The notes under the pieces were generated by a model. That model made no database searches. It saw nothing but the letters and a program-made list of their open reading frames with translations, and was not told the DNA's origin. DNA of 64,000 bases, taken from assembly GCF_016863255.1 (NCBI RefSeq), contig NZ_BOON01000027.1, forward strand, positions 62,001 through 126,000, in the 5' to 3' direction. The stretch comes from Planosporangium mesophilum. Lineage in GTDB: Bacteria > Actinomycetota > Actinomycetes > Mycobacteriales > Micromonosporaceae. The translations under genes were made by a program, and so were the position numbers. The first letter of the stretch is position 1. Each line of letters starts with the position of its first letter. Positions 1-8,555 of this stretch are shown here, piece by piece.

Positions 1-20
1 CGCTACGCGGAGGTTTCGTC

Positions 21-1370
21 ATGAGCCGCAAGCAGATCCACCTGGCCGCGCACTTCCCGGGCGTGAACAATACGACAGTGTGGAGCGACCCCGCGGCCGG
101 CAGCCACATCGAGTTCAGCTCGTTCGCGCACTTCGCGCGTACGGCCGAGCGCGGCAAGTTCGACTTCCTCTTCCTGGCCGAGGGCCTGCGGCTACGCGAA
201 CAGAACGGACTCATCTACGACCTCGACGTCGTGGGTCGGCCGGACACGTTCACGGTGCTCGCCGCCCTCGCGGCGGTCACCGAGCGGCTCGGCCTGACCG
301 GCACGATCAATTCCACGTTCAACGAGCCGTACGAGGTGGCCCGGCAGTTCGCGAGCCTCGACCACCTCTCCGACGGACGGTCCGCCTGGAACGTGGTGAC
401 CTCCTGGGACGCGTTCACGGGTGAGAACTTCCGGCGGGGTGGTTACCTGCCGCAGGACGAGCGGTATCTGCGGGCGCGCAACTTCCTCGAGGCGACGTGG
501 GAGCTGTTCGACTCGTGGCGCGGCGACGAGATCGTGGCGGACAAGGAGACCGGCGTCTTCCTGCGCGACCCGCACGCCGGTACGTTCGCCCGCCAGGACG
601 AGCACTTCGACATCGCCGGCCGGTTCAACGTGCCGCGTCCGCCGCAGGGGCGACCCGTGATCTTCCAGGCCGGCGACTCGGAGGAGGGACGCGAGTTCGC
701 GGCCTCGTCGGCCGACGCCATCTTCAGCCGGTACGCCACCCTCGCCGAGGGGCGGGCGTTCTACGCCGACGTGAAGGGGCGGCTGGCCCGTTACGGCCGT
801 ACGCGCGACGAGCTGCTCATCCTGCCCGCCGCGACGTTCGTCCTCGCCGACACCGACGCCGAGGCCGCCGAGCTGGCGCACCACGTGCGTCGGCAGCAGG
901 TCAGCGGGCAGACCGCGATCAAGTTCGCCGAGCAGCTGTGGAACCGCGACCTGTCGGGCTATGACCCGGACGGCCCGCTGCCCGAGATCGATCCGCTGGT
1001 CGGCGAGAACACGATAGCCCGGGGGCGGGCCAGCGTCCGCATGTACCGCGACCCGCTCGCGACCGCGCGCGAGTGGCGCGAGCGGGCGGCGCAGAAGAAG
1101 CTCTCACTCCGGGAGCTGATCATCGAGGTGACCGGGCGACAGACGTTCGTCGGCTCCCCGGCCACGGTCGCGGAGTCGATCAACGATCTGGTGCAGGCCG
1201 ACGCGAGCGACGGCTTCATCCTCGTTCCGCACATCACGCCGGGCGGGCTGGATCCCTTCGTGGACCGGGTGGTGCCGCTGCTGCAGGAGCGCGGCGTGTT
1301 CCGCGCCGACTACGCCGGCACGACGCTGCGCGATCATCTCGGCCTCAGCCAGCCCCGGGCCGCGTCATGA
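21..1370 (+). CDS. NtaA/SnaA/DszA-type FMN-dependent monooxygenase
   Basis: A 449-aa luciferase-like monooxygenase of the nitrilotriacetate/pristinamycin/dibenzothiophene-sulfone class, which use FMNH2 from a separate reductase to oxidise C-N, C-S or ring substrates in the cytosol. Seen: the family's N-terminal GVNNTTVWSDP-like strand, the NVVTSWD segment, the NFRRGG segment and the QAGDSEEGREFA segment of the flavin barrel. Length is normal for the family. The ATG start is supported by GGAGG at 9-13. Its stop overlaps the next gene's start (ATGA), so it is translationally coupled to two more flavin monooxygenase-family genes. The substrate cannot be read from sequence. Confidence 0.9.
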   Translation: MSRKQIHLAAHFPGVNNTTVWSDPAAGSHIEFSSFAHFARTAERGKFDFLFLAEGLRLREQNGLIYDLDVVGRPDTFTVLAALAAVTERLGLTGTINSTFNEPYEVARQFASLDHLSDGRSAWNVVTSWDAFTGENFRRGGYLPQDERYLRARNFLEATWELFDSWRGDEIVADKETGVFLRDPHAGTFARQDEHFDIAGRFNVPRPPQGRPVIFQAGDSEEGREFAASSADAIFSRYATLAEGRAFYADVKGRLARYGRTRDELLILPAATFVLADTDAEAAELAHHVRRQQVSGQTAIKFAEQLWNRDLSGYDPDGPLPEIDPLVGENTIARGRASVRMYRDPLATAREWRERAAQKKLSLRELIIEVTGRQTFVGSPATVAESINDLVQADASDGFILVPHITPGGLDPFVDRVVPLLQERGVFRADYAGTTLRDHLGLSQPRAAS

Positions 1371-2440
1371 AGTTCCTGCTCATCACCCTGATCGTGCACG
1401 CGCCGCATCCCGTGACCGGCGTGAAGCCGTCCACCCACGAGCGGTTCCAGGAGGTACTGGGTAACGCGGTGCTCGCCGAGGAGCTGGGCTTCGACGGGTT
1501 CGGCGTGGGGGAGCGGCACGAGCGGCCGTTCATCTCCTCCTCGCCACCCGTGGTGCTCAGCCACGTCGCCGCCCTGACCTCCCGCATCCGGCTCTTCACG
1601 GCCGTGACGACGCTGAGTCTGCTCGACCCGGTCCGGGCGTACGAGGACTATGCGACGCTGGACCACCTGTCCAACGGGCGGCTGGAGCTCATCATCGGCA
1701 AAGGCAACGGGGCCGCCCAGCGCGAACTGTTCCACGTCACCCCCGACGACCAGTGGGACCGCAACGCCGAAAGCTACGAGCTGTTCCGCGAGATCTGGCG
1801 CCACGACAGGGTGAGCGCCCAGCCGCGCTTCCGGCCCGCGCTGAGCGACGCCGAGGTGTGGCCACGCCCGCTGCAGGAGCCGATCCGCGTCTGGCACGGC
1901 AGCGCCACCAGTCAGGCGTCGGTGGACCTCGCCGCCCGCTACGGCGACCCGCTGTTCTCCACCAACGTCACCAACCCCATCGAGCCGTACGCGGAGCTGA
2001 TCCGCTATTACCGCGAACGCTGGGCGGCGTACGGGCACGACCCGGCGCTGGCAACCGTCGGCGCCGGCACCGCCGGGTACTTCGCGGCCCGCCGCTCGCA
2101 GGACGCCGTCGAGGCGTACCGGCCAGTGTTCGAGGGGCAGCTGGCGTTCCAGAAGCAGCTCGGCCTCACGCCGGTGTTTCGCACGCTGGAGGACTTCATC
2201 GAGCGCAGCTCGGCGCTCATCGGCAGCCCGCAGCAGATCATCGACAAGGTGCACCGCTACCACGAGCAGTTCGGGCACAGCGTGCTGCACCTGCACGCCG
2301 ACGCGGGCGGCCTCACGCCGGCGCAGCACCGTGCTGCGCTGGAGCTGTTCCAGTCGGAGATCGCGCCGGTGCTGCGCCGCGATATTCCCGACCCGCCGTG
2401 GCCGTGGGCCCCGGTGACCGCCGTACCGCTGGCCGCCTGA
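1367..2440 (+). CDS. LLM-class flavin-dependent oxidoreductase
   Basis: A 357-aa protein with the luciferase-like TIM barrel: VGERHERPF, SRIRLFTAVTTLSLLDP and LDHLSNGRLELIIGKGNG are hallmark segments. The ATG at 1367 overlaps the upstream stop by four bases; an in-frame extension upstream exists but lies wholly inside the previous gene. It follows an NtaA-type monooxygenase and precedes another family member with a 10-base gap, so the three form one transcription unit. Specific substrate unknown. Confidence 0.88.
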   Translation: MKFLLITLIVHAPHPVTGVKPSTHERFQEVLGNAVLAEELGFDGFGVGERHERPFISSSPPVVLSHVAALTSRIRLFTAVTTLSLLDPVRAYEDYATLDHLSNGRLELIIGKGNGAAQRELFHVTPDDQWDRNAESYELFREIWRHDRVSAQPRFRPALSDAEVWPRPLQEPIRVWHGSATSQASVDLAARYGDPLFSTNVTNPIEPYAELIRYYRERWAAYGHDPALATVGAGTAGYFAARRSQDAVEAYRPVFEGQLAFQKQLGLTPVFRTLEDFIERSSALIGSPQQIIDKVHRYHEQFGHSVLHLHADAGGLTPAQHRAALELFQSEIAPVLRRDIPDPPWPWAPVTAVPLAA

Positions 2441-2450
2441 GGAGACGTCG

Positions 2451-3599
2451 ATGGCCAACACCCCACTCACCGTGCTCGACCTCGTGCCGATCCCGTCGGG
2501 CTCGACCGCGACCCAGGCGCTGCGCAACAGCATCGACCTGGCCCGCCAGACCGAACGGTTCGGCTACGCCCGGTACTGGTTCGCCGAGCACCACCTCAAC
2601 CCGGGGGTGGCGGGCACCTCGCCCGCCGTGCTGCTCGCCCTGACCGCGCAGGCGACCTCGACAATCCGGATCGGTTCCGGCGCGGTGCTCCTCGGCCACC
2701 GTACCGCGCTGTCCACAGTGGAGGAATTCGGCCTCATCGACGCCCTGCACCCGGGGCGGCTCGATCTTGGTCTTGGGCGCTCGGGTGGCCGCCCGCCGGC
2801 GGGCGACCGCGCCGCCGAGGACCGGTCGGCCGCGCTCGTCGGTGGCGCCGCCGCGGTGGTCGACGGCCGGGCGTCCAATGGGCTGCGCATTCCGCGCCCG
2901 TTCTCGGTCGCGCACCTGCTCTCGTCGCCGCGCTTCGCGCTGCAGAAGTCGCTGCTGTCGCTGCCCGGTGCCCAGCCGCCCGATTACGACGAGCAGGTCG
3001 GCGACATCCTTGCCCTGCTCGCCGGCACGTACCGGTCGGCCGACGGCGAACCGGCGCGCGTGGTGCCCGGGGAGGGCGCCGACGTGCAGGTGTGGATCCT
3101 CGGCAGCAGCGCGGGGGAGAGCGCGCAGGTCGCAGGCTCCCGCGGGCTGCGGTTCGCGGCCAACTACCACGTCAGCCCGGCAACGGTACTGGAGGCGGTG
3201 GAGGGATACCGGGCGGCTTTCACGCCGTCGGCCGGGCTGGACCGGCCGTACGTGAGCGTCTCGGCCGACGTGGTCGTGGCGCCCGAGGAGGCGACGGCCC
3301 GGGAACTGGCGGCCGGGTACGCCCCGTGGGTGCGCAGCATCCGCACCGCCGAGGGCGCGATCCCGTTCCCCACACCGGAAGAGGCGCGCCGCCACGCGTG
3401 GACCGACGCCGACCGCGAGCTGGTCGCCGACCGCGTCGAGACGCAGTTCGTGGGTACGCCCGGCCAGGTCGCCGACCAGTTGGAGCTGCTGCGCGACGCG
3501 ACGGGCGCCGACGAGCTGATCATCACCACGATCACCCACGACCACGCCGACCGGGTCCGCTCGTATGAGCTGCTGGCCCGCGAATGGCAACGCCGCTGA
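2451..3599 (+). CDS. LLM-class flavin-dependent oxidoreductase (MsnO8-like)
   Basis: A 382-aa member of the luciferase-like family with the WFAEHHLNPG, TIRIGSGAVLLGH and LHPGRLDLGLGR segments typical of the MsnO8/bacterial-luciferase-alpha-like group. The start ATG is preceded by GGAG at 2441-2444. It is the third flavin oxidoreductase of the operon and is followed 13 bases later by what was a nitroreductase, a family that could once have supplied reduced flavin. Precise reaction unknown. Confidence 0.87.
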   Translation: MANTPLTVLDLVPIPSGSTATQALRNSIDLARQTERFGYARYWFAEHHLNPGVAGTSPAVLLALTAQATSTIRIGSGAVLLGHRTALSTVEEFGLIDALHPGRLDLGLGRSGGRPPAGDRAAEDRSAALVGGAAAVVDGRASNGLRIPRPFSVAHLLSSPRFALQKSLLSLPGAQPPDYDEQVGDILALLAGTYRSADGEPARVVPGEGADVQVWILGSSAGESAQVAGSRGLRFAANYHVSPATVLEAVEGYRAAFTPSAGLDRPYVSVSADVVVAPEEATARELAAGYAPWVRSIRTAEGAIPFPTPEEARRHAWTDADRELVADRVETQFVGTPGQVADQLELLRDATGADELIITTITHDHADRVRSYELLAREWQRR

Positions 3600-3612
3600 C
3601 AAGAGGCACGAG

Positions 3613-4118
3613 ATGAGTACGCTGCTGCCCTTGACGCCGGACGAACTGCTGACCACGACGCGGGCCGTACGCAAGCGGCTCTACCTGGACCGCCCGGTGC
3701 CGCTGGACGTCATCCGCGAGGCGCTGGAGGTCGCGCTGCAGGCCCGTCGGGCGGCAACCGCCAGCACTGGCACTGGATCGTGCTGACCGATCCCGAACTG
3801 AAGGCTCAGGTCACCGACCGCCCACTACGCCAGGTCCCATCGGGCGTACCGGGGGCCGGCGCTGCGCCGCTCGACGCAGCCCAGGAACGTATCGCGTCGA
3901 GTTCGGACTACCTGCGCGAGGTGATGGGACGCGTCCCGGTGCTCGTCATCGGCGCCATCGACACGGGCGAGGAGGACTTCGCGCCGGGTAACCAGGCCGG
4001 CCTGTGGGGCTCCTTGCTGGCCGCCGCGTGGAGCTTCGCCCTCGCCCTGCGCGCCCGTGGCCTGGGCACGTCCTGGACGACACTGCACCTGCGGTACGAG
4101 CGCGAGGTGCGCGCGTGA
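3613..4118 (+). pseudogene. Nitroreductase family protein, frameshifted and truncated
   Basis: The first 50 or so codons read as a nitroreductase (TTTRAVRKRLYLDRPVPLDVI), then the frame is lost around 3745. In another frame the sequence continues as the expected flavin-site region (SGGNRQHWHWIVLTDPEL) and on through VPVLVIGAIDT and GLGTSWTTLHL. A one-base deletion in a C run near 3746 would explain this. Homology stops at about 4108, where minus-strand IS integrase sequence begins, so the C-terminal part is missing. It was probably the last gene of the flavin monooxygenase operon. A sequencing error could explain the frameshift but not the truncation. Confidence 0.8.
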
Positions 4119-4396
4119 CGCTGATTCATCAGGTCACGGTGCCAGTGCAGGACGGTGTCCGGTCGCACCAACAACCGCAGCCGGCGCAGCACCTGGCGGG
4201 GCAGAGGCGCGAGCACGGCGGCGAGGAAGCCCCGGTCCTCGGGTGCGAACTTCACCCGGTCAGCGCCGAGTTGCCGCTCCAGGACGGTGATCTGATGCCG
4301 CAGAGCCAGAATCTCTGCGTCCTTGTCCCGGTCTCCCGCCGGCAACAGCCGCAGCAACGCATTCGTGACAGTCAGATAGGCCAGCCGCAGTAGCAC
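4112..4396 (-). mobile_element. IS integrase/transposase N-terminal fragment
   Basis: Reading leftward from a GTG at 4396, about 95 codons match the N-terminal part of the actinomycete IS integrase family: LALRHQITVLERQLG followed by LLVRPDTVLHWHRDL. The catalytic DDE domain is absent; the sequence runs into the truncated nitroreductase. Related stubs occur near 20.9, 42.6 and 62.4 kb. Confidence 0.7.
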
Positions 4397-4794
4397 CAGA
4401 GATCATCCTGCCATGCTCTGCTGCCGCTTTGACAGCGCGGCCACGCCTTGGCCATGAGGAGCCAGGCAGGCCCGCCACCTGTACGGATGGCATTTTCGGC
4501 AGGCGTAGGTGTCCATCTGGTAGTTGGGCTGGACTTGGTATCCGGTGTCGAGTAGTCCTGGCCGAGTGATAGCGGCGATCCCGGATGGGCGCAGGGGTTG
4601 CTCGAGAAGCGATCCAGACACGTTGACAGGCACCGCACTTGACCGATCGTGGTCACAGGCGTGGCAACAGTGAAGATCTACAAGTGGCGGACGCGATGGC
4701 ATGTGGCGGGATTGAAGAGTTGAACGCCGTCGTTCTGTCCGCTTCTGCGTACCTATTAGCACTGTCCAACATGGCATAACAGAATCGTTATATA
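4397..4794. other. Gene-free stretch left of the tRNA-Pro fragment
   Basis: No gene is recognised. A minus-strand reading frame contains a Cys-rich stretch (YACRKCHPYRWRACL) but I cannot assign it. The phrase gtggtcacaggcgtggcaac near 4646 resembles gtggtcacggcgtggtcac near 4889, on the other side of the tRNA fragment. This may be the arm of an integrated element. Confidence 0.3.
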
Positions 4795-4840
4795 GCTGGG
4801 GGTCAAGGGGTCGTCGGTTCAAATCCGGCCGTCCCGACGC
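4795..4840 (+). repeat. tRNA-Pro(GGG) 3' half; attachment-site-like direct repeat, copy 1
   Basis: The stretch holds the anticodon loop (CTGGGGG), the 3' anticodon strand (TCAAG), a T-arm (GTCGG-TTCAAAT-CCGGC) and the 3' acceptor strand (CGTCCCG plus A) of a proline tRNA. No 5' half precedes it. The last 38 bases (4803-4840) are identical to 50823-50860, and the full 46-base unit has a single mismatch. Tyrosine integrases of AICEs commonly use tRNA 3' ends as attachment cores; that role here is inferred. Confidence 0.8.
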
Positions 4841-4844
4841 TATG

Positions 4845-4878
4845 ACCAGCAAAGATAGATATCTTTGCTGGTTTTTTT
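4845..4878 (+). terminator. Strong intrinsic terminator after the tRNA-Pro fragment
   Basis: A perfect 11-bp stem (CCAGCAAAGAT / ATCTTTGCTGG) with a 4-base loop is followed by seven T residues. It starts a few bases after the tRNA 3' end, as expected for a genuine tRNA terminator on the plus strand. Confidence 0.88.
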
Positions 4879-5018
4879 GTCTGATTCGTGGTCACGGCGT
4901 GGTCACAGAGATCCATTGTATGAGTCGAATCCCGCAGATCGCAGGCTCGGTATCGCCAGCTGGCAAGGCTCTGAGCTGCGGCTTTGTTCGGCTGTCTGGA
5001 CAGACTGACACGAGACGC

Positions 5019-5037
5019 CCTTGACTTCGCGTCAAGG
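5019..5037. promoter_or_regulatory. Palindrome CCTTGAC-N5-GTCAAGG, possible orphan MerR-type operator
   Basis: A perfect 7-bp inverted repeat with 5-base spacing contains a TTGACT -35-like hexamer. MerR-family sites often take this form between -35 and -10. No MerR gene or intact target gene lies beside it, so it may be a leftover from a deleted locus. Confidence 0.3.
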
Positions 5038-5324
5038 ACTCAACGTCGGGTGCGGACGATGCGGCGCATGGACGACGTCGCCCGCCCATGGGGCACCGGT
5101 GTGGCCTTGTTGAAGGACGTTCTGACCTGCCGGCGAGTGTGGTCGCTGGGTGTGTCGTTCCGGTGGGCGGGGCCATCAGGCATTGGGTGCGGGCGCGGGG
5201 TAGCGGCCAGTAGAGCGTCTTCAGGGGGCGGCGCGTGAATGGTGTTGGTGTCAGCGCGTACCTGCATGTGAAGATCGCTCACACGAAGTAATGGCTCAAT
5301 TCGCCCAATATCGACCTACACGTG

Positions 5325-5545
5325 AGGTCGACCGACGCCCGGGGCGCCACCACCACGTTCACCTACGACGCCACCGGTCTGCTCACCGGCGAGGTCCAGC
5401 CGGTCACCACCACGTCGTCGATCACCACGTCGTTCGGCTACGACGCCGCCGGTAACCGCACCCGCTTCACCGACGGCCGCGGCAACCCGTTCCTCAGCAC
5501 GTACAACAGTTGGAACCTGCCCGAATCCCGGATCGAGCCGGCCAC
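5325..5545 (+). pseudogene. RHS/YD-repeat protein fragment
   Basis: About 70 codons carry YD-repeat signatures: TDARGATTTFTYDATGLLT, then FGYDAAGNRTRFTDGRGNPF. Intact RHS proteins are large secreted or cell-surface repeat proteins, often polymorphic toxins. Here both ends are missing: there is no start or signal peptide upstream and unrelated sequence follows. Confidence 0.7.
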
Positions 5546-5652
5546 GCGTTCCAGTGGACCATTGACCGCACGCAAGCTCGCATCGACGCACTACCCGCTA
5601 CGCCGGTCCGTGTCGCCATGCTGACCTAAGCGCTGCAATCGGAAGCGTTGGC

Positions 5653-5965
5653 ATGATGGGGGAGCGGCCAGCGGAGCCGGTACGGGAAGTGCTGATTGCC
5701 CGCCACGGCCAGGCGCACGCCAACGTTGCCCGCATCATCGCCGGACCGTCGTGCACCGGACTGACTGAGCTAGGCAGGGCGCAAGTCGCCGCGCTAGCGC
5801 AAAGACTCGCCGAGCAAGGCAGGATTACGACCATCTATGCCAGTACCACGCTGCGGGCATGGGAAACCGCGCAGATCGTCGGCAAGGCCCTCGGCGTCGA
5901 CCCGCAGGAGCGGCCGGGACTTCGGGTACCTGACCCCGGTTCCGCCGAGGGGCGCGGGCGGGGAG
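5653..5965 (+). pseudogene. Histidine phosphatase (phosphoglycerate mutase) family fragment
   Basis: The N-terminal half of a histidine phosphatase is clear: LIARHGQAHANVARIIAG carries the catalytic RHG motif, followed by LTELGRAQVAALAQRL and IYASTTLRAWETAQIVGKAL. After GLRVPDPGSAEGRG the family match ends, the frame runs into unrelated sequence, and the second catalytic His region is lacking. About 105 of the usual 200 or so residues remain. Confidence 0.72.
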
Positions 5966-6029
5966 CGAGGCCCCGCTCGTTCATCCCATCAAGGGGAGCC
6001 GATGTGGCCGACAATTCGGCTACATGCCG

Positions 6030-7523
6030 TCAGAAATGGAAGCTCCGGCTCTGCTCACGAACAGAGATCCACTGGAGCTCGCAGAACTCCTCCGCGGCGA
6101 AGCCCACACCGAACCGTCCCCAGCCGGTGTCTTTCACGCCTCCGAACGGCATGTGCGGCTCGTCGTTGACCGGTTGGTCGTTGACGTGGACGATGCCCAC
6201 CTCGAGACGTGCTGCCAGATGCAGGGCCTGCCGAACATCCCGGGAGATGATGGACGCGGCCAGCCCCAGATCCGATCGGTTCGCGCGATCAACCGCCGCC
6301 TCGGCAGACTCGACAACTTCGACGGTGACAACGGGGCCGAAGGTCTCCCCCTGCACGATCTCCGCGTCGGCCGGCACGTCAATGAGCACGGTCGCGGGAT
6401 AGCACGGCGGCGTGGCTTGTCCGCCCGCGAGGATCTTGGCTCCAGCGTCAACCGCTTCCTTGACGCGGCGCTCGAGCAGCGCCAGCGCCCATTCGTTGAT
6501 CACTGGGCCCACCACCGTTTTCGGGTCAGCCGGGTCTCCGATGGGCAGAGCTGCCACCTTGGCGGCGAACTTTTCGAGGAACGGCTCGGCGATGGACCGG
6601 GCCACGTAGATGCGCCGGGCGCACATACAGATCTGACCCTGGTGCAGGAAGGCGCCATAGGCGGCGGCGTCGACGGCGTAGTTCAGATCGGCGTCCTCGG
6701 CGACGATCAGTGGGTTCTGACCGCTCAATTGCAGCACGACACGTTTCAGGTGTGTGCCGGCCTTCTCGGCGAGACGCCTGCCGGTGGGGGTTGAACCGGT
6801 GAAGTTGAGGCGCTTGACCAGGCGGCTGGCGAGCATCGCGTCGGCGATCAGACCGGCCTCACCGGGGGCGTGGGTCACCACGTTCAGCGCACCCGCGGGC
6901 AGGCCCGCCTCCTGAAGGATCTCGGCCCACAGTGCACCGCCCGTGTAGGGGGACTCCTCCGAGGGCTTCAGGACCACGGTGTTGCCGAGCGCCAGCGGCC
7001 CGACGATCGCACGACCGCTCAACGTGAGGGAGGCGTTCCACGGGGCGATGGCACCGACGACCCCGACGGGACGACGGACCGCCATTGCGTGAGTCCCCGT
7101 CATGTCTGAAGGCAGGAGTTCGCCGGTCGGCCGATAGGCGAGCTGAGCTGCCTGGCGAAGCAAGTTAGCGGCGAAGTCGATTTGGACGTGTGCGAAGTGT
7201 GTCGCGCAGCCGGTTTCCAGCGCGAGTGCCTCCACGACACGCCCTCGCTCGGCCTCCAGGACGTCGGCAGCCCTCAGGAAAACCGCCTGGCGCCGTGCCG
7301 GTCCGGTCTGTGCCCACCCGGCAAACGCGGACTGCGCTTCCTCGATCGCACGGCGGGCGTCTTCCCCGTCGCCCGCTGCCACCTGGCTCAGCACATCTCC
7401 GGACCACGGCGAGCGGTTGTCATAGGTACGCCCCGAGACGGCCTCGACCCAGGACCCGCCGATGAAGTGACGCACGGGTCGCCGTACTCCGGCGAACGCG
7501 TGGACCGCCTTCTCCTCCGCCAT
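6030..7523 (-). CDS. Vanillin/benzaldehyde-type aldehyde dehydrogenase with substituted general base
   Basis: A 497-aa aldehyde dehydrogenase closest in motifs to vanillin/salicylaldehyde dehydrogenases. Seen: NAD-binding PWNASLTLSGRA and FTGSTPTGRR, and the nucleophile Cys299 in HQGQICMCAR. The Glu that normally activates water (LELGG motif) is Gln265 in LQLSGQNP; the 34-residue spacing to Cys299 matches the usual Glu268-Cys302 spacing. The start is ATG 7523; the frame extends further but without similarity. It diverges from the iclR gene, with a palindrome between them, and probably belongs to the aromatic catabolic locus to its right. The Gln could reduce dehydrogenase activity or the protein may have another acyl-transfer role. 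Confidence 0.9.
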   Translation of the reverse strand: MAEEKAVHAFAGVRRPVRHFIGGSWVEAVSGRTYDNRSPWSGDVLSQVAAGDGEDARRAIEEAQSAFAGWAQTGPARRQAVFLRAADVLEAERGRVVEALALETGCATHFAHVQIDFAANLLRQAAQLAYRPTGELLPSDMTGTHAMAVRRPVGVVGAIAPWNASLTLSGRAIVGPLALGNTVVLKPSEESPYTGGALWAEILQEAGLPAGALNVVTHAPGEAGLIADAMLASRLVKRLNFTGSTPTGRRLAEKAGTHLKRVVLQLSGQNPLIVAEDADLNYAVDAAAYGAFLHQGQICMCARRIYVARSIAEPFLEKFAAKVAALPIGDPADPKTVVGPVINEWALALLERRVKEAVDAGAKILAGGQATPPCYPATVLIDVPADAEIVQGETFGPVVTVEVVESAEAAVDRANRSDLGLAASIISRDVRQALHLAARLEVGIVHVNDQPVNDEPHMPFGGVKDTGWGRFGVGFAAEEFCELQWISVREQSRSFHF

Positions 7524-7636
7524 GACACTCGCTTTCTGATCGGTACCGGTGCGTCGACCGCAGTGGGCCGCCGCCCTGCGACAGACTGCCAGGAGCGAAA
7601 GAAGAGTTCCCGCTATCCTCCGCATGGTCAACGTGT

Positions 7637-7655
7637 CGTTCCATCTATTCGAACG
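7637..7655. promoter_or_regulatory. Candidate IclR operator, site 1
   Basis: The inverted repeat CGTTC-N9-GAACG lies in the 152-base divergent intergenic region between the aldehyde dehydrogenase and iclR. The same arms with the same spacing recur at 8537-8555. Immediately downstream, TATTCT at 7664-7669 would be a -10 whose start point falls near the iclR ATG. Confidence 0.6.
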
Positions 7656-7675
7656 CGTCCCTCTATTCTGGACCG

Positions 7676-8515
7676 ATGGTTGACCAGAGCAACCCCGTAC
7701 GTGAGCCGGGAGGGGAAGCGGCGAAGTCCGGGGACTTCTCGGTCTCGCTGGAGCGCGGCCTGAAGATCCTGTCCGTGTTCAACGGCAGCCGGTCTGTGCT
7801 GGGCATCGCCGAGCTCGCTCGGGCGGTTGACCTCACGAAGAGCACTACGCACCGATATGTCACTACTATGACGAAACTGGGCTACCTGCAGCAGGACACC
7901 GAGACGAAGAAGTACTTCCTCGGTCCACGGGTGGTTGACCTGGGTTTCTCCGCCATCGAGTCCATGGACCTCACACGGGTCTCGGCTCCGCTGCTGCAGA
8001 GCCTCGCCGACCAGACCGGCTTCACCGTGAGCATGGCCATCTGCGATGGACCGGACGTGGTGTACGTCGACCGGCGGCGCAGTGGGCGCCGAAACGCCCT
8101 CGCCATGGACCTCAATCTGCAGGTCGGGTCACGACTGCCGGCCTACTGCACGGCGATGGGCAAGGCGATCCTCGCCCACAAGGACCCCCAGACCCTCCGG
8201 CAGATCCTCGAGCGTTCGGACCTGGCCCGCCGCGGTCCGAATACCATCACGAACCGCGAACAGCTCATGACAGTGCTGGCCAAGGTCCGGCAGAGCGGTG
8301 TGGCGGTCAATGATGAGGAACTCGCCCCCGGTTTGCGCTCGTTCGCCGCACCGGTGTGGGACAGGACCGGTGAGGTGGTCGCCGCCCTGAATGTGGCGGT
8401 TCACCTGAGCGCGGCGCCGAGCTCGATCGAGTCGCTCGCCGCCCGGATAGAGCCCCACCTCAGGCGGACCGCACGGGAGATCTCGCGCAGGCTCGGATAC
8501 CGAAGCACGGAGTGA
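7676..8515 (+). CDS. IclR-family transcriptional regulator
   Basis: A 279-aa IclR protein. The winged helix-turn-helix is at about residues 25-85 (SLERGLKILSVFN, LAEL-like recognition region, STTHRYVTTMTKLGYL), and the effector domain follows (GLRSFAAPVWDRTGEVVAALNV). Such regulators usually bind small aromatic or carboxylic effectors. No Shine-Dalgarno is visible before ATG 7676 and a TATTCT hexamer lies 7-12 bases upstream, so the transcript may be leaderless. Matching palindromes flank the gene on both sides, consistent with control of itself, the divergent dehydrogenase and the downstream transporter operon. Confidence 0.93.
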   Translation: MVDQSNPVREPGGEAAKSGDFSVSLERGLKILSVFNGSRSVLGIAELARAVDLTKSTTHRYVTTMTKLGYLQQDTETKKYFLGPRVVDLGFSAIESMDLTRVSAPLLQSLADQTGFTVSMAICDGPDVVYVDRRRSGRRNALAMDLNLQVGSRLPAYCTAMGKAILAHKDPQTLRQILERSDLARRGPNTITNREQLMTVLAKVRQSGVAVNDEELAPGLRSFAAPVWDRTGEVVAALNVAVHLSAAPSSIESLAARIEPHLRRTAREISRRLGYRSTE

Positions 8516-8536
8516 TCGTTCGGACTGTTGAACTTC

Positions 8537-8555
8537 CGTTCCGGCAAGCCGAACG
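8537..8555. promoter_or_regulatory. Candidate IclR operator, site 2
   Basis: CGTTC-N9-GAACG lies 160 bases ahead of the transporter operon. Just upstream, at 8517-8533, is a weaker copy, CGTTC-N8-GAAC. The shared arms and spacing with site 1 make a common regulator likely. Confidence 0.6.

Noticed and set aside
2313-3674. A 453-codon minus-strand reading frame
   Set aside because: It is a shadow of the third flavin oxidoreductase; codon pattern and motifs support the plus strand.
4740-4840. A complete tRNA gene
   Set aside because: Only the 3' half folds as tRNA-Pro; no D-arm or 5' acceptor strand precedes it. The same holds at 50815-50860.
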